NCBI GenBank assembly: GCA_015832175.1
Contig: WJXW01000014.1
Coordinates: 682,001 to 746,000, forward strand
Source of the DNA: Paraphaeosphaeria minitans
Lineage: Eukaryota > Ascomycota > Dothideomycetes > Pleosporales > Didymosphaeriaceae
Length of the DNA: 64,000 nt
Reading direction: 5' to 3'
The notes under the pieces were generated by a model, which was not told the origin of the DNA, did not search any database, and worked only from the letters and a program-made list of their open reading frames with translations. Made by a program: the position numbers and the translations under genes. Of this stretch, positions 43,591-53,407 are shown one piece after another. Numbering within the stretch: the first letter of the stretch is position 1; each line of letters opens with the position of its first letter.

Positions 43591-44946
43591 TTACGCGAAA
43601 GCGGGGAGCGCAGGGCACTCGGCACTGCTCCGCAGATGGGCCTGGCGGAACATCTCCTGCATGGCAAAGTAATGTGCGACGATGCCGCACAGCACGGCGA
43701 CGTGCCAGATGTTGTGGCTGGCGCCCAGGTAGTCGAACTTGCCGGGCAGCCAGCGCTCGGGCACCCTGGCGGCATAGATGACGGCGCCGACGAAGTAGAT
43801 CAGCATGGAGGGGACGGCGGGGTAGTAGAAGGTCGCCGTGTACTCGAGCCCGTGGAGGGCGAAGAGATGGAAGAAGGGGAGCAGCGAGGTCAGGGCGAGC
43901 ACGACGAAGAAGGTGACGCGCAGCCAGGCGAGGTCGTTGCGGTTGAAGGTGGGGTTCCAGGGGAGGTAGACGCCGCCCAGGGACAGGGCGGAGGTGAGGG
44001 CCATGTAGGCGCAGCGGGCGCGGGGTTCGCAGTAAAAGGCCGTGTACTCGAAGGTCATGATGGAGGCACCGACCAGCAGCGAGATGCCCGTGTAGTCGAT
44101 GCAGGCGTAGCGCTCGAGCAGCGTCTGGTGGCTGATGCCGTTCATGGTGTGCATGATGCAGGAGCACAGCAGGCACTTGCAGGCGGCGAAGAAGAAGATG
44201 GCGGCGATGGCAACGTCGGTCGTCGTGCTCGCGCGGAAGTTGATGTGCTGGGGGTAGAAGTAGAAGGCGAGCCCGACGATGACGAGGAAGCCGAGCAGAT
44301 GGGTCCAGATGTTTGTGGACTCGTTGTGGATGCCGCAGATGGAGCGGATGCAGGCCCAGTGGCCGTCGTAGAAGCGGTAGCCGGTGAGGATGTGCTCGTT
44401 GGCCTGCCAGGGGGCAGGCAGATCTTCGTAGCGGATCAGGCCGTGCTCGTTTGCGCGGGCGAGGGCGCGGTCCACGGCGAAGTCGATCTTGAGCTCGAGG
44501 GATTGGCGGGCGCGGTGGGCCTTGTCGAGGCCGGCATCGACGGCATGCTGGAGGAGTTCGCGGGGGTCGAAGGAGCGGGCGCGCACGAGCTCCTGGTTCA
44601 CGGTTTCCAGGCCGGCGTCGCGGAAGGCGTAGGCGCGGGACTCGAGGTCGGTGACCCAGTCTTCAATCAGCAGGATGCCCTCGACGACCTTGTCGGCGAG
44701 CGTCTCCTTGGACTCGAGGGCGTGCTGGTAGCGGCTCTCGAGCGTCTCGACGAAGACGGCGGCCTGGCGACGGCCCACCTCGAGGGCGCCGTCGGAGATT
44801 TTGGAGCATGATTCGCGCACGGCGAGGAGGGTCGAGTAGGCGCATTCGACGCCCGTGTCGAGCTTGAGCTGGCCGTACGAGTCGATGCGGTCGAGGCGGC
44901 AGTTGAGCTCTGCGAGGAAGCCGCCGAGCTGGGTCTTGGTCAGCAT
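43591..44946 (-). CDS. PAQR / adiponectin-receptor-like (haemolysin III family) membrane protein
   Basis: This is a 451-residue frame from MLTKTQLGGFLAEL. The N-terminal half (about 1-200) is helical and charged, as in the long fungal Izh3-like members. The membrane core starts near residue 215, after ILTGYRF, with HNESTNIWTHLLGF, IAAIFFFAACKCLLCSCIMHTM, YACIDYTGISLLVGASI, a GVYLPWNPTFN loop, and the last helix SHNIWHVAVLCGIVAHYFAM. The His of CIMH and the two His of HNIWH...VAH are the family's zinc ligands. Yeast Izh proteins affect zinc and sterol homeostasis. The frame stays open 179 codons upstream through a minisatellite; I reject that part as Pro/Arg/Cys-rich non-conserved sequence. 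A 5' exon cannot be excluded. Confidence 0.88.
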   Translation of the reverse strand: MLTKTQLGGFLAELNCRLDRIDSYGQLKLDTGVECAYSTLLAVRESCSKISDGALEVGRRQAAVFVETLESRYQHALESKETLADKVVEGILLIEDWVTDLESRAYAFRDAGLETVNQELVRARSFDPRELLQHAVDAGLDKAHRARQSLELKIDFAVDRALARANEHGLIRYEDLPAPWQANEHILTGYRFYDGHWACIRSICGIHNESTNIWTHLLGFLVIVGLAFYFYPQHINFRASTTTDVAIAAIFFFAACKCLLCSCIMHTMNGISHQTLLERYACIDYTGISLLVGASIMTFEYTAFYCEPRARCAYMALTSALSLGGVYLPWNPTFNRNDLAWLRVTFFVVLALTSLLPFFHLFALHGLEYTATFYYPAVPSMLIYFVGAVIYAARVPERWLPGKFDYLGASHNIWHVAVLCGIVAHYFAMQEMFRQAHLRSSAECPALPAFA

Positions 44947-45090
44947 GCCAGCTCTCGCCTGCACTGCATCCGCATCCCCATTCGCAACTACGTACCAGGG
45001 CGTGGAGATCCTGCTGGTCGACGCACGGGGTGCCGCCGTGGACCAGAAACGACGACGAGGGCCGGCGTGAAGCTGTCGGTCGCGGGCGTG

Positions 45091-45177
45091 GGTGTGGTTG
45101 CAGGTCCGCTGGGTGTGGTTGCAGGTCCGCTGGGTGTGGTTGCAGGTCCGCTGGGTGTGGTTGCAGGTCCGCTGGGT
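45091..45177. repeat. 21-bp minisatellite, four copies
   Basis: The unit GGTGTGGTTGCAGGTCCGCTG starts at 45091, 45112, 45133 and 45154 with almost no divergence. On the reverse strand it would encode a TQRTCNH heptad, in line with the PAQR frame, but it lies upstream of the conserved start. Confidence 0.95.
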
Positions 45178-45485
45178 CCAAGGCGCCGTAACCTCGGTCC
45201 ACGTTCGCACGCAACACGGGGACGGCGCTGGGGTCGCCTTCAGCGGGCATGGCGACGGCAGTGCTTGTGCCGCCGCCGGTACGAGAGGCAGCGCAGGGCA
45301 TGGTGTTGCTGTGCATGTACTCTGTAACTGCTGCACAGCCCATATAGAGAATCTACCGTGTCGCCGGACGCGTTGCGAATGGCGGTTGGTGGCAGGGCAG
45401 GGACAGCACGCAGCGTGCCGGATCCGGGCGGTTGGTCCCCACAGATGCGGCGAGCTGGCTGTGCATGCGAAGACGGCGTCCAAAC

Positions 45486-45612
45486 GGCGTCTACGAGGGA
45501 GGCCGGGCGACGAAGGCGTCTACGAGGGAGGCCGGGCGACGAAGGCTTCTACGAGGGAGGCCGGGCGATGCGATTGGCGTCTTTACGAGGGAGGCAGACA
45601 GCGTCTACGCGT
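45486..45612. repeat. 29-bp minisatellite, about 3.5 copies
   Basis: The units start at 45486, 45515 and 45544 (GGCGTCTACGAGGGAGGCCG...), then degenerate copies follow with TTTACGAGGGAGGC and CTACGAGGGGCGC. Confidence 0.93.
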
Positions 45613-45883
45613 CTACGAGGGGCGCAACGGCGGCTGCTGGACGCTCGCGGATGACGCACGTTTTTCCACAGGCGCCCGTCCGGTGGCCGCCTTTTTCCTT
45701 TTGTCATTTTGCCTTTGCCGCCTCACCCGGCCTTGTTTGTCCGAGACGCCTCCAAGCACTGAGTGGACATCGTAACGCGTCTAGTAAAGTCTAGTGTACA
45801 AGTAGGTAGGTACATGTGCAGCCGATGCACGCCAACGAAAGCCAATGTGCAAAGAATCGAAGCTCAAGAAGACCGCCGTCGTT

Positions 45884-46006
45884 ACGTCCTTGTCGTTTTC
45901 GTCGTCGCCGTTGTGATCATGTCTTCGTCGGACGTATAGGTCGTTTTCGTCGTCGTCGTCGTCGTCGTCGTCGTTGTGATCATGTCTTCGTCAGACGTAT
46001 AGGTAG
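45884..46006. repeat. Duplicated (CGT)n-containing unit
   Basis: A block running from TCGTTTTCGTCGTCG through TTGTGATCATGTCTTCG to GACGTATAGG occurs twice. The shared ends lie at 45910-45941 and 45973-46004. The second copy has an expanded CGT/GTC trinucleotide run. Confidence 0.9.
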
Positions 46007-46009
46007 GTC

Positions 46010-46130
46010 ACCTCTCCACCGGGGAAAAAAAGTCTCCAACAGAAGGGGGAAAAAACACCTCTCCAACGAAAGGAGAGAGAAAACACCTCTCCACCAAAAT
46101 AAAAACGTCTCCAACGGATGGAAAAAAAAA
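46010..46130. repeat. Degenerate A-rich repeat built on CTCCAACRGAA
   Basis: About five imperfect copies of CACCTCTCCAMC or GTCTCCAAC are each followed by an A-rich run. They end near the stop codon of the Zn2Cys6 gene. Confidence 0.75.
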
Positions 46131-46150
46131 AAGAAAAAACACCCTCCACC

Positions 46151-48754
46151 TCACCCCACACGGAGCACCAGCAACCCCGCGACCAACCGATCAAAGAACC
46201 ACCCCATGTCCTCCTCCCCCCGCCGCTCCGCGCCTGCCGTCGCCGCGAGATACCCCGGGCCCGCACTTCGCACTGCCGCCCGCATGTTCTCGACGAACCT
46301 GTCCTCGGGCGGCAACTCCATCTTCTTCGCATCGCGCCGCGGACCCGCCTCGAGATCCCCGCGCCAGTCGGGCGAGAGTCGCGCGTGGCACCCCGCAAAG
46401 CAGCGTCGGTAGAATTCCCGCAGCTGCCTCACCGCATCCTCGTCGCCCTGGAAGTCGTGCTCGCTCGCGCCGTCGGGGGGTGCAGCAGCGGCGGCGGCGG
46501 CGGCGGCGGAGGAGGAAGAGGAGTCGTGCGCCTGAGCGTGCGCCTGGTGGTACGGCAGCTTCGCAGCATGGTACTGGACGCTCTCCACCGTCATGCAGAG
46601 CGTGGCCAGCGTCGCGACGGCGAGCGGCCACTCCCTCTCCGCGCGGCCGAGCAGGAGCTGCTCCAGACCCAGCAGCACCTCGCGCATCAGCCTGAGCGCG
46701 AGCCTGGGCATGATGGCGCCGAGCTGGGCGCGGACGAAGCAGGGGGTGGGCACGACGCCCTCGGGCACGTCCGGGACACGGGACAGGAGCGACGACAGCG
46801 CTGGCGAGGTCGACGGCGCGGGCAGCGTGATGTCGCCCCCGACGTGCACGAGGACGAGCAGCTTGAGGGACTGCGCGAGGAGGTGCGCTGCTGGGGAGGC
46901 GGGCGGGAGCGCGCGGTAGTACGTGTAGATGTGGCCGAGGACGCGGAGGGGGGAGGTGAACGGGGGGAAGGCGCGGAAGTGTTCCCTCACGAGCAGGACC
47001 AGGTGCGTGTCCAGCAGCTCCTCCAGGGTGAGCATAGCCTCCGCTGTCAGGACCGCAGGGAGCACGGCGTGGGTGCGGGTTTGCGGCGGCGCCGCGGTGG
47101 GCGGCCAGGCGTACACCGTGTGCGCGTGGAGGAGGGGCCCGGTATGGTTGTCCAAGCGGATGAGGGCGACGGGGACGTGGAGCACGGAGCCGAAGCCGAA
47201 GATTATAGGGATGGAGTGGGAGCCGGGGAGGACGTGGTAGGCGCCGAACGAGGCCTCGATGGGGCGCGCCGTGGGGTGCCAGCCGTGGCGCTCGGCGAGG
47301 AAGACGCTGGCGAGGCCGGAGACCAGGCGGTCGCGGCAGGGGTGGTTGACGAGGTCGACTTTGTAGTGGTCGATGCAGGATCGGCAGGGCGTTCCTGGGT
47401 CGCATTTTTCCTTGCGTTTCTTGCAGTTTGAACAGGACCCTACGAGGCGCATCAAGGCTGCGTGGCTGCGTTGCTGTGCGGTCAATGCCCCAACGCGGCC
47501 CCTCTGGCGCCGACGGCTGCCCTCCGCTCCTGAAGGAACCAGTCTGTGTTGTGTGTTGGGTTGGTAAGAGACCCAGCCAAAGTTGTCAGTCGTGGAAGAG
47601 GGTGACGCGAGCTTGTTGTTTCGACTGCGACGGGGACTCGACAGACTTCGTGTAAGAAGGGCAGGGCGTGGTGAGCGCTGCTGCTCAGGAGATGTGGACA
47701 GTACAGGAGGCACCCGTCGAGACCAGTGTTGGGATTGTTGTCTCACAGATGGATGCCGCTCGATAGCAGCTCTCGTGTGGTGGTCTGACGGTGAACTGGA
47801 CACACGGATCTGCGGCTGGGGTATGGTAATTGCCCGTGGTTGATTAGGCTGCGTTTGGTGATACGATGAGTGATTGGTCCAGGGATGTGAGGAGAACGTG
47901 TTGCTAAACCTCTGTGGGCCAATTTGAGGAATGGGTATTGGCATGGCACCAGTTCCATCCTCCTGATGAACCTCAATGATGGGTTCCACAGACGGCTCGA
48001 CCCAGGTCCCAACATTTTCGAGAGCCTGTGAGGCATACACATCGAGTCCGCTGAAGGAATGAGAAGTTCCAGCTACATAGGGGTTGAAGAGATCTGATGT
48101 CGGTGCTGTCTGGTAAGAACTCGATGAGCCATAGCTGCGAGCGTCGAAGAATGGGGATGGTGGATACCCAAGCCTGAAGTCAGATACGTCAGTGCCGTTC
48201 GTGCGACAAAATGGTATGAATGTAGGCCCCATCTCTATATCAAAACTGTGGAGCGAGTTGTGATGCCCATTTTTCACTTGTACATACCCAGGAGAGAGCA
48301 TAGAATCGCAGGCCTCCACCGAACCCTGATACGGCATCCCCACTTGCGCCGCCAGGGGAGAAGTGGCTGACGTCGTGTATGATGGAGAGCCACTCAGCCA
48401 GGAATGACGCTTAATGACGGACGGCGGTCGTGAGACGGCATAATCGAATGAGGAGGGACCATCAAAGACCGATGCCGCAGTGGAGGGGTTGTAGAATTGC
48501 TCAGAGCTTTCACTCTCTGGAGCACGAGTGTTGGACGAGAACGAATCGCGGCCGTAGGGATTACCGGCCGATGTCGTTGTGATGCCGAGGTCGCCTTGGA
48601 ACAATGGGTCGTACAGTTCACCATCCCAAGAGATCAAGTCCTGCCAGTCCTCTTCGGACGACAGCTTCTGGGTGAGGGTGGACATCCTCCGCGCATTGGA
48701 GGCCATGTTGGAAGCTGCTGCTGGGGACGCTATGAAGTCGGAGGTGCCTCCCAT
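46151..48754 (-). CDS. Large Zn2Cys6-type transcription factor with internal zinc cluster
   Basis: This single open frame has 867 residues from MGGTSDFIAS (the first ATG). Residues 1 to about 430 are Ser/Pro/Gln-rich and probably disordered, as in activation regions. The zinc cluster lies inside the protein at about residues 440-475 (CSNCKKRKEKCDPGTPCRSC...HPC), followed by a hydrophobic helical C-terminal half. A Ser5-Ala9 run (near residue 755) is a codon repeat. Internal zinc clusters followed by such a region occur in a group of fungal regulators of unknown target. No intron is needed to keep the frame. It is flanked 3' by the repeat-rich region. Confidence 0.85.
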   Translation of the reverse strand: MGGTSDFIASPAAASNMASNARRMSTLTQKLSSEEDWQDLISWDGELYDPLFQGDLGITTTSAGNPYGRDSFSSNTRAPESESSEQFYNPSTAASVFDGPSSFDYAVSRPPSVIKRHSWLSGSPSYTTSATSPLAAQVGMPYQGSVEACDSMLSPGYVQVKNGHHNSLHSFDIEMGPTFIPFCRTNGTDVSDFRLGYPPSPFFDARSYGSSSSYQTAPTSDLFNPYVAGTSHSFSGLDVYASQALENVGTWVEPSVEPIIEVHQEDGTGAMPIPIPQIGPQRFSNTFSSHPWTNHSSYHQTQPNQPRAITIPQPQIRVSSSPSDHHTRAAIERHPSVRQQSQHWSRRVPPVLSTSPEQQRSPRPALLTRSLSSPRRSRNNKLASPSSTTDNFGWVSYQPNTQHRLVPSGAEGSRRRQRGRVGALTAQQRSHAALMRLVGSCSNCKKRKEKCDPGTPCRSCIDHYKVDLVNHPCRDRLVSGLASVFLAERHGWHPTARPIEASFGAYHVLPGSHSIPIIFGFGSVLHVPVALIRLDNHTGPLLHAHTVYAWPPTAAPPQTRTHAVLPAVLTAEAMLTLEELLDTHLVLLVREHFRAFPPFTSPLRVLGHIYTYYRALPPASPAAHLLAQSLKLLVLVHVGGDITLPAPSTSPALSSLLSRVPDVPEGVVPTPCFVRAQLGAIMPRLALRLMREVLLGLEQLLLGRAEREWPLAVATLATLCMTVESVQYHAAKLPYHQAHAQAHDSSSSSAAAAAAAAAPPDGASEHDFQGDEDAVRQLREFYRRCFAGCHARLSPDWRGDLEAGPRRDAKKMELPPEDRFVENMRAAVRSAGPGYLAATAGAERRGEEDMGWFFDRLVAGLLVLRVG

Positions 48755-50456
48755 TGTCAAGTCCGAGTCGGTTGTGGCGTTCGGGGCGGTATCAATTGGG
48801 CGAAAGGAGCTCGCTTACGAAGGTTGGGCGAGACGTTGCGGTCCGGAGAAAAGGTGTGGTGAGTCGCGTGCTGAACGGACGGAAGCTGAAGTTGGGCACC
48901 GGTAAGATGATGGAAGCCCACCACCTCGTGTGTTGTCATCTAAGAGAAGCGTTGAAACGAAGCGTGAGCGCGTACCAAAACCGTGGCTGTTGACCAAGGG
49001 AAGTTGTCGAGTTGCACGGCTGGCAGATTCCAAGCATAAGTATAACAAAGATATGTCGCCCCGGTCATACCGTACGGTACCAGGATGCCTGCGGCTGCAG
49101 CCAGCGTGAATGCCTTGCGGCGGCCCTAGGAATCCTCCGCTCCAGTTGCAAGTTGCGGGCTTATCACGTTGCGCGAAGGGCGTGGAGATGACCGCATGCC
49201 ATTGAGTAAAGTCTCTCCAGGCCGTGCGTGCCGTCGCGCGCTGGTCGTGGCCATGGACGAGGTCGGCAGTGCCCTGTGACTGTCGTGCATCCTTGCTTCA
49301 CCCGATGTAGCTCACCGGCCAAATCTAGCGCAGGGCTGTCAAATCATGGTGCCAAGTTGCCAAAGCTGCGCATTCTTTGGTGCCGGGACATGGCAACAAT
49401 CCCGTGCCATAGACGTGCGCCATTTTGTTTACTATGGTATTTCGCGATAACATGGTCGAAGCCGCAAGAGGAAGGCTTCCGGAAGGTCGCACCCGCGCCG
49501 TTCCCTGCTTCTCCACATCATCGTGGCGCAGCTCCCGAGCCTCGCAGGGATAGGGACCAGCAGGTTCTGTGGACCGTACGTCTTATTCCCGCAAGTCGAC
49601 CACTCTCTCGGTTGGATGCGTAGCGTGATGCCAGTTGAACATGCCCGTGTTCTGCTCTGATCAACCTGACTGGTTTGCATCCGCATCAATACCTAGGCGG
49701 TGATGGCCGGGGCTCAACGCTTAGCCAAGTACCTAGCCATGGGCGTCGTGCGGTTTTGGGTCACATGCAACTCAAGCCGAGTTTCTTCCATGCATTCCAC
49801 AGCAATTGTTAAAGTATCATCATCATCATCATCATCGAAACGTGAGGCTCTTTGAACACGTCGGCCTCTGTTCTATGTCTGCCTACCTATCTCTCTTCTG
49901 TACTTCAGATTCGCCACAACTACCGACGTCGCAGACAGCAACAGACAGGCTCGCCTTTACCTACTTCCCAAGCAACGGCCCAGAGAAACAACGAAGCAGC
50001 ATTACCTATATCGGGACGTGTACACAGTATAGCGCAGACTAGGAAGACGAGGTGCGAATTCGAATGCGGAAGGCTTCTGGAAGGCATGCTAGCTCCATCA
50101 CCCGCCTCCCCACTCCCCTGCCGAATACACTAGCCCTAAAAATGGATGGCGCTCAAGCGTGTTACCTACTGTGTACTCCGCCGCTAGGGCGCAGCCCCGC
50201 AAGCCTCCCAGGGCAATATCGCCGCGCGTCACATGCAAGCAGAACGTCGTCACGATTAGATCTCATCGAATCAGGATTCCACACGGTCAGACCAGCCAGT
50301 TCGAAGACATGTTCATCCATAGGCTCAATTATTCAATGCTGTATCAACTGCTCAATTTACGCTACGAAAATCGCCCATTGCGCAGCACGCTCACCTATCA
50401 ATCTACCCAGCTATCTGAACCTCGGGTTAAATGCATGCGTGAATTACGCGCCCCAA
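48755..50456. other. 1.7-kb intergenic region with (ATC)n
   Basis: An (ATC)n microsatellite of about seven copies is at 49816-49836. A 131-codon frame at 49228-49623 has no recognised family. I see no RNA gene. Confidence 0.5.
49816..49836. repeat. (ATC)n microsatellite
   Basis: Seven perfect copies of ATC, noncoding. Confidence 0.93.
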
Positions 50457-52233
50457 TCACAACACCCACACACCCTTCGACCTGTTGTCCGCAAGCGGGG
50501 CAAACCCATCAATAGGGCTGCGTGCCGACGGCGCGCTCTGACGCCCCGGCTCCGTGCCAGCCGCAACCTGCGGCGAGGCTGCCTTGTGCGAACTGTCCTG
50601 CAGCCTCATCTTTCTGAACATGGGCATTATCCTCTCGTATTCCGTAGCCGGCACGCTCACGTATCCAGGACCAGAAATTCCCGCATCAGCGATACGGGGC
50701 TTGGGATCAATGTGGTCGCCGTCGCCGTCGCCATCACCATCACCATCACCGCCGCTTCCTTCGTCGTTGCCCATCTCGCTGCGGAGGATCTTGACTTGCG
50801 CTTTGAAGGCGCGCCAGAATTCGTATTTGTCGAGGGGGTCGTCTTCTTTGTTGGTGGAGTCTTCGTCTCCATCGTCACCATCACCGTCACCGTCGTGGGT
50901 GCGCGCCAAATCAAGGAGCGTTGCTACGAAAGCTTCCTTCAGGTATGCGAAGGAAAAGTCTTCCGTGATCTCCGCGACTGCGTCACACAATGTGCTGGGG
51001 AAATCAATGCTTTTCCTGTTCTTCAACTTGTGTCTCCAGTATTGCGCTAATTTTGGTCAGCCGCATTCTCGTCATCAAAACCAGCAGAAGCACTTACCAT
51101 ACAGAGCCCTTTCACCCTTATTCGGCAGAGGGAAGAGATACTTGCGGTCAAACCGCGACGGTCGCTTGGATAGGCCTGGGTCGAGCTCGTCCAGATGATT
51201 CGTTGTCGCGATCATGAGCATGCCGTCGTTGTTCTCCAGCCCGTCCACTTCGTTGAAGAAATAGCTTCGTGTTTCCTTGGTCACGATCGTATCGATATCT
51301 TCGAGAACCAACATACAGGGTGTCATGGACCTTGCCATCTGAAAGACCTGCCTGATGTTCCAGGGGTACGGGGCGCTCTTCACGTACAACGTGACCACGG
51401 GCTTTTTGCGCTCCTGGACGGTATGCATCAGAGCTTTCAGGGAGATGGTCTTACCGTTGCCCACGGGGCCGTGGAAGATCAGACCACGTTTCCACGGGAC
51501 GCCGTATTCGCGGTAGATTTCTTCGTTGTCGAAGAATTTGTTCGCGACTTCGGTCAACGCCTTCTTCATCTTGGGGTCGAGGATGACGTCTTCCCACTTC
51601 GCCTTTTTGACCTCTTCCCAAAGCTTGGTGGATCTCATCCAGCCACTGTCGTAGATGTAGATGGCCGGCTCTTCCTTGGTCAGCCATGCGCCCACCGTAG
51701 CCAGGAGTCGATCTACCACCGACGAGTGCGACGTTGTGGTCTCGCTACCCCGCGGTTCTTTCAGAATGTATTGCATGGAGGACAATCCTATTATGATCGT
51801 GTACATTATGAAGCGCTCATCATCCCAGGTATAATTGTACCTGCCGTAGAAGACTGCGTCGGCAAGGTGACCTGAACCACCCTGTAGAAGTAGAAGCTGG
51901 GTTAGCTGTGCTCGCTTGTAAGTGAAAGCATGGTATGAAACAACGCACCCTGTGACCTGGCCCTACAAAACCTCTCCATCTGATGACGGGCTCGGTATCT
52001 TCGCCCAGCTCAGCTTGAGCATAGCCTGCGGCGGCGAATTGAAGGAGGTTGACATTGGTGGCAGGTACGCTCGTAACGATCAATTCTGGGTGCTTCTCTC
52101 GCAACGCGGTGACTATTTGCACGTCGGGGTCGAAGCCTTTGCCGTTCAGCAATTGCTGGAAGTTGGGGAAGATTTGTGGTGGGTCATGGGGCCTATCATG
52201 GTCGATGAAGGTGAAGTCGTCTGCAGATGCCAT
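50457..52233 (-). CDS. AAA ATPase, BCS1-like
   Basis: Exons are 52233-51949, 51881-51098 and 51046-50457 (552 residues); the introns are 67 and 51 bp. The N-terminal part (about 1-190) is a fungal-type region without a clear transmembrane segment. The AAA core has Walker A FHGPVGNGKT at about 231-240, Walker B CMLVLEDID at about 284-292, sensor-1 MLMIATTNHLDELDPGL, and an arginine-finger region RPSRFDRKYLFPLP. The overall order resembles BCS1 and related fungal P-loop ATPases. The C-terminal region (about 420-480) has two acidic Gly-Asp repeats (GDGDGDDGDED and GGDGDGDGDG) of six-base repeat DNA. Role unknown; a protein-remodelling function is the default. BCS1's mitochondrial signal is not evident, so a true BCS1 orthologue is unlikely. 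Confidence 0.87.
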
Positions 52234-53407
52234 CTTCAGTAGCTTGAAGCAGCAGGATGTTTGACGGAAACAACTGTTCACATGTACGTTTGTACGTTTG
52301 TACGTTCAGGCACCAATGCTTAGCTTTACTAGGGCGGTTCCGTGTTGACGCTGCGTGTTCGTGACTGGCTTGTAGTAGGAAAGATGGAGTGGCTCAAGAT
52401 GCGCCGATGACGTCTGGCGTTTCACTCTCGGATACGGAAGGGGAGGCCTGGAGGATGCGGAGCAGAGTAGACACGATGGCGTTGAGATGCTGCAAGACAC
52501 GGACACAGCAAGGCACAATCAGTGCAGTTTCAGCTTCGAAAGGGACTCGGGAGAGGAAAGACAGTGAGAGCCCACTCTCGAGGTGGGTGGGAGTCTACCG
52601 TACGGCCAACCGATGCGGAGAAGGCACTATCGGAGGCGTCGTACCTTCCCGATTCTCACGAATACGGTGGCCTCTCACAAGACGAAATCCTTGCAAGCTC
52701 GCTCTCCCAGCAACACATCGAAATTGGATGCAAGTGCACATTGCCCCCTGTGCAGGTCGCAAGCCGAACGATCCGCAGCCAGTGTGCAGTGTGGAGTGTA
52801 GAGTGTAGAGTGGAGAGTGGAGAGTGGAGAGTGGAGAGTGGAGAGTGGAGAGTGGAGAGTGGAGAGTGGAGAATGGTGATGGTCGAGGTCTCGGGCTTGT
52901 GTCGGACGCGCCCATTGACGGCGCCAAGCGTGCCGTACCGAGAGCGGTGGCTTTCACATGCCACTGGCCTCTGCATACCAACGTGAAGAGAGAGAGAGAG
53001 AGGGAGAGAGAAAGCGAGCGTCCCAACGGTATGCTAACAACGCTTGGCCAGTTGACCATATATCTAGACATCTAATGCCCGTTTCACTGTGACCCGTTTT
53101 GCCTTTTCGAAGTCACTCTGTGAGGTGAGTCGATCAACACTCGGAGACGCGCCAAGCGGGCAAGGTTTTGTTCACGCGTCGGCTGACCCTGGTAAAGTTC
53201 ATGTCATTTGGCGACGTCGATTCCCTTTACCATCCACGCAACAATTGACGGCGGGGCGAGCGGGGGTGCAGCGCTCCTTATTTCCTCTTCATTCCTTCCA
53301 CAGCCCATCTTTCAACACGTACATTTTGTAATTGGGTGCTTCACTAGCATATACATCGCATCGCATCTGCACGGCGGTGCGGAACGTCGGAACTGGCAAA
53401 GGCGACC
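52234..53407. other. Divergent intergenic region (AAA ATPase / INSIG) with repeats
   Basis: It contains a 7-bp minisatellite and a GA-rich run but no supported gene. Confidence 0.55.
52791..52874. repeat. 7-bp GAGAGTG minisatellite
   Basis: About ten copies of GAGAGTG, with GAGTGTA variants at the left edge. A GA-rich run (AGAGAGAGAGAGGGAGAGAG) follows at about 52987-53010. Confidence 0.9.

Larger units (their letters stand above)
44947..46150. other. 1.2-kb repeat-rich intergenic region between two genes
   Basis: This region carries four distinct tandem-repeat families, listed separately, and no supported gene. It is the 5' flank of the PAQR gene and the 3' flank of the large Zn2Cys6 gene. 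Confidence 0.7.

Noticed and set aside
43363..44811. 482-codon forward frame, Gly/Val/Glu-rich
   Set aside because: It is the antisense shadow of the GC-rich PAQR coding sequence, which has clear conserved motifs on the other strand.
44947..45483. N-terminal extension of the PAQR protein
   Set aside because: It is Arg/Pro/Cys-rich, contains a minisatellite, and is not like family N-termini, so the start was placed at 44946. It is kept as a low-interest finding.
45486..45612. CRISPR-like regularly spaced repeat
   Set aside because: The 29-bp units are directly adjacent without spacers, and the DNA is eukaryotic; it is a minisatellite.
46118..47431. 437-codon forward and 404-codon reverse frames overlapping the large Zn2Cys6 gene
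   Set aside because: They are composition-driven shadows in GC-rich coding DNA; only one frame carries the zinc cluster and keeps the full 867 residues.
50052..51050. 332-codon forward frame
   Set aside because: It is antisense to exon 3 of the AAA ATPase, whose splice phases and motifs are consistent.
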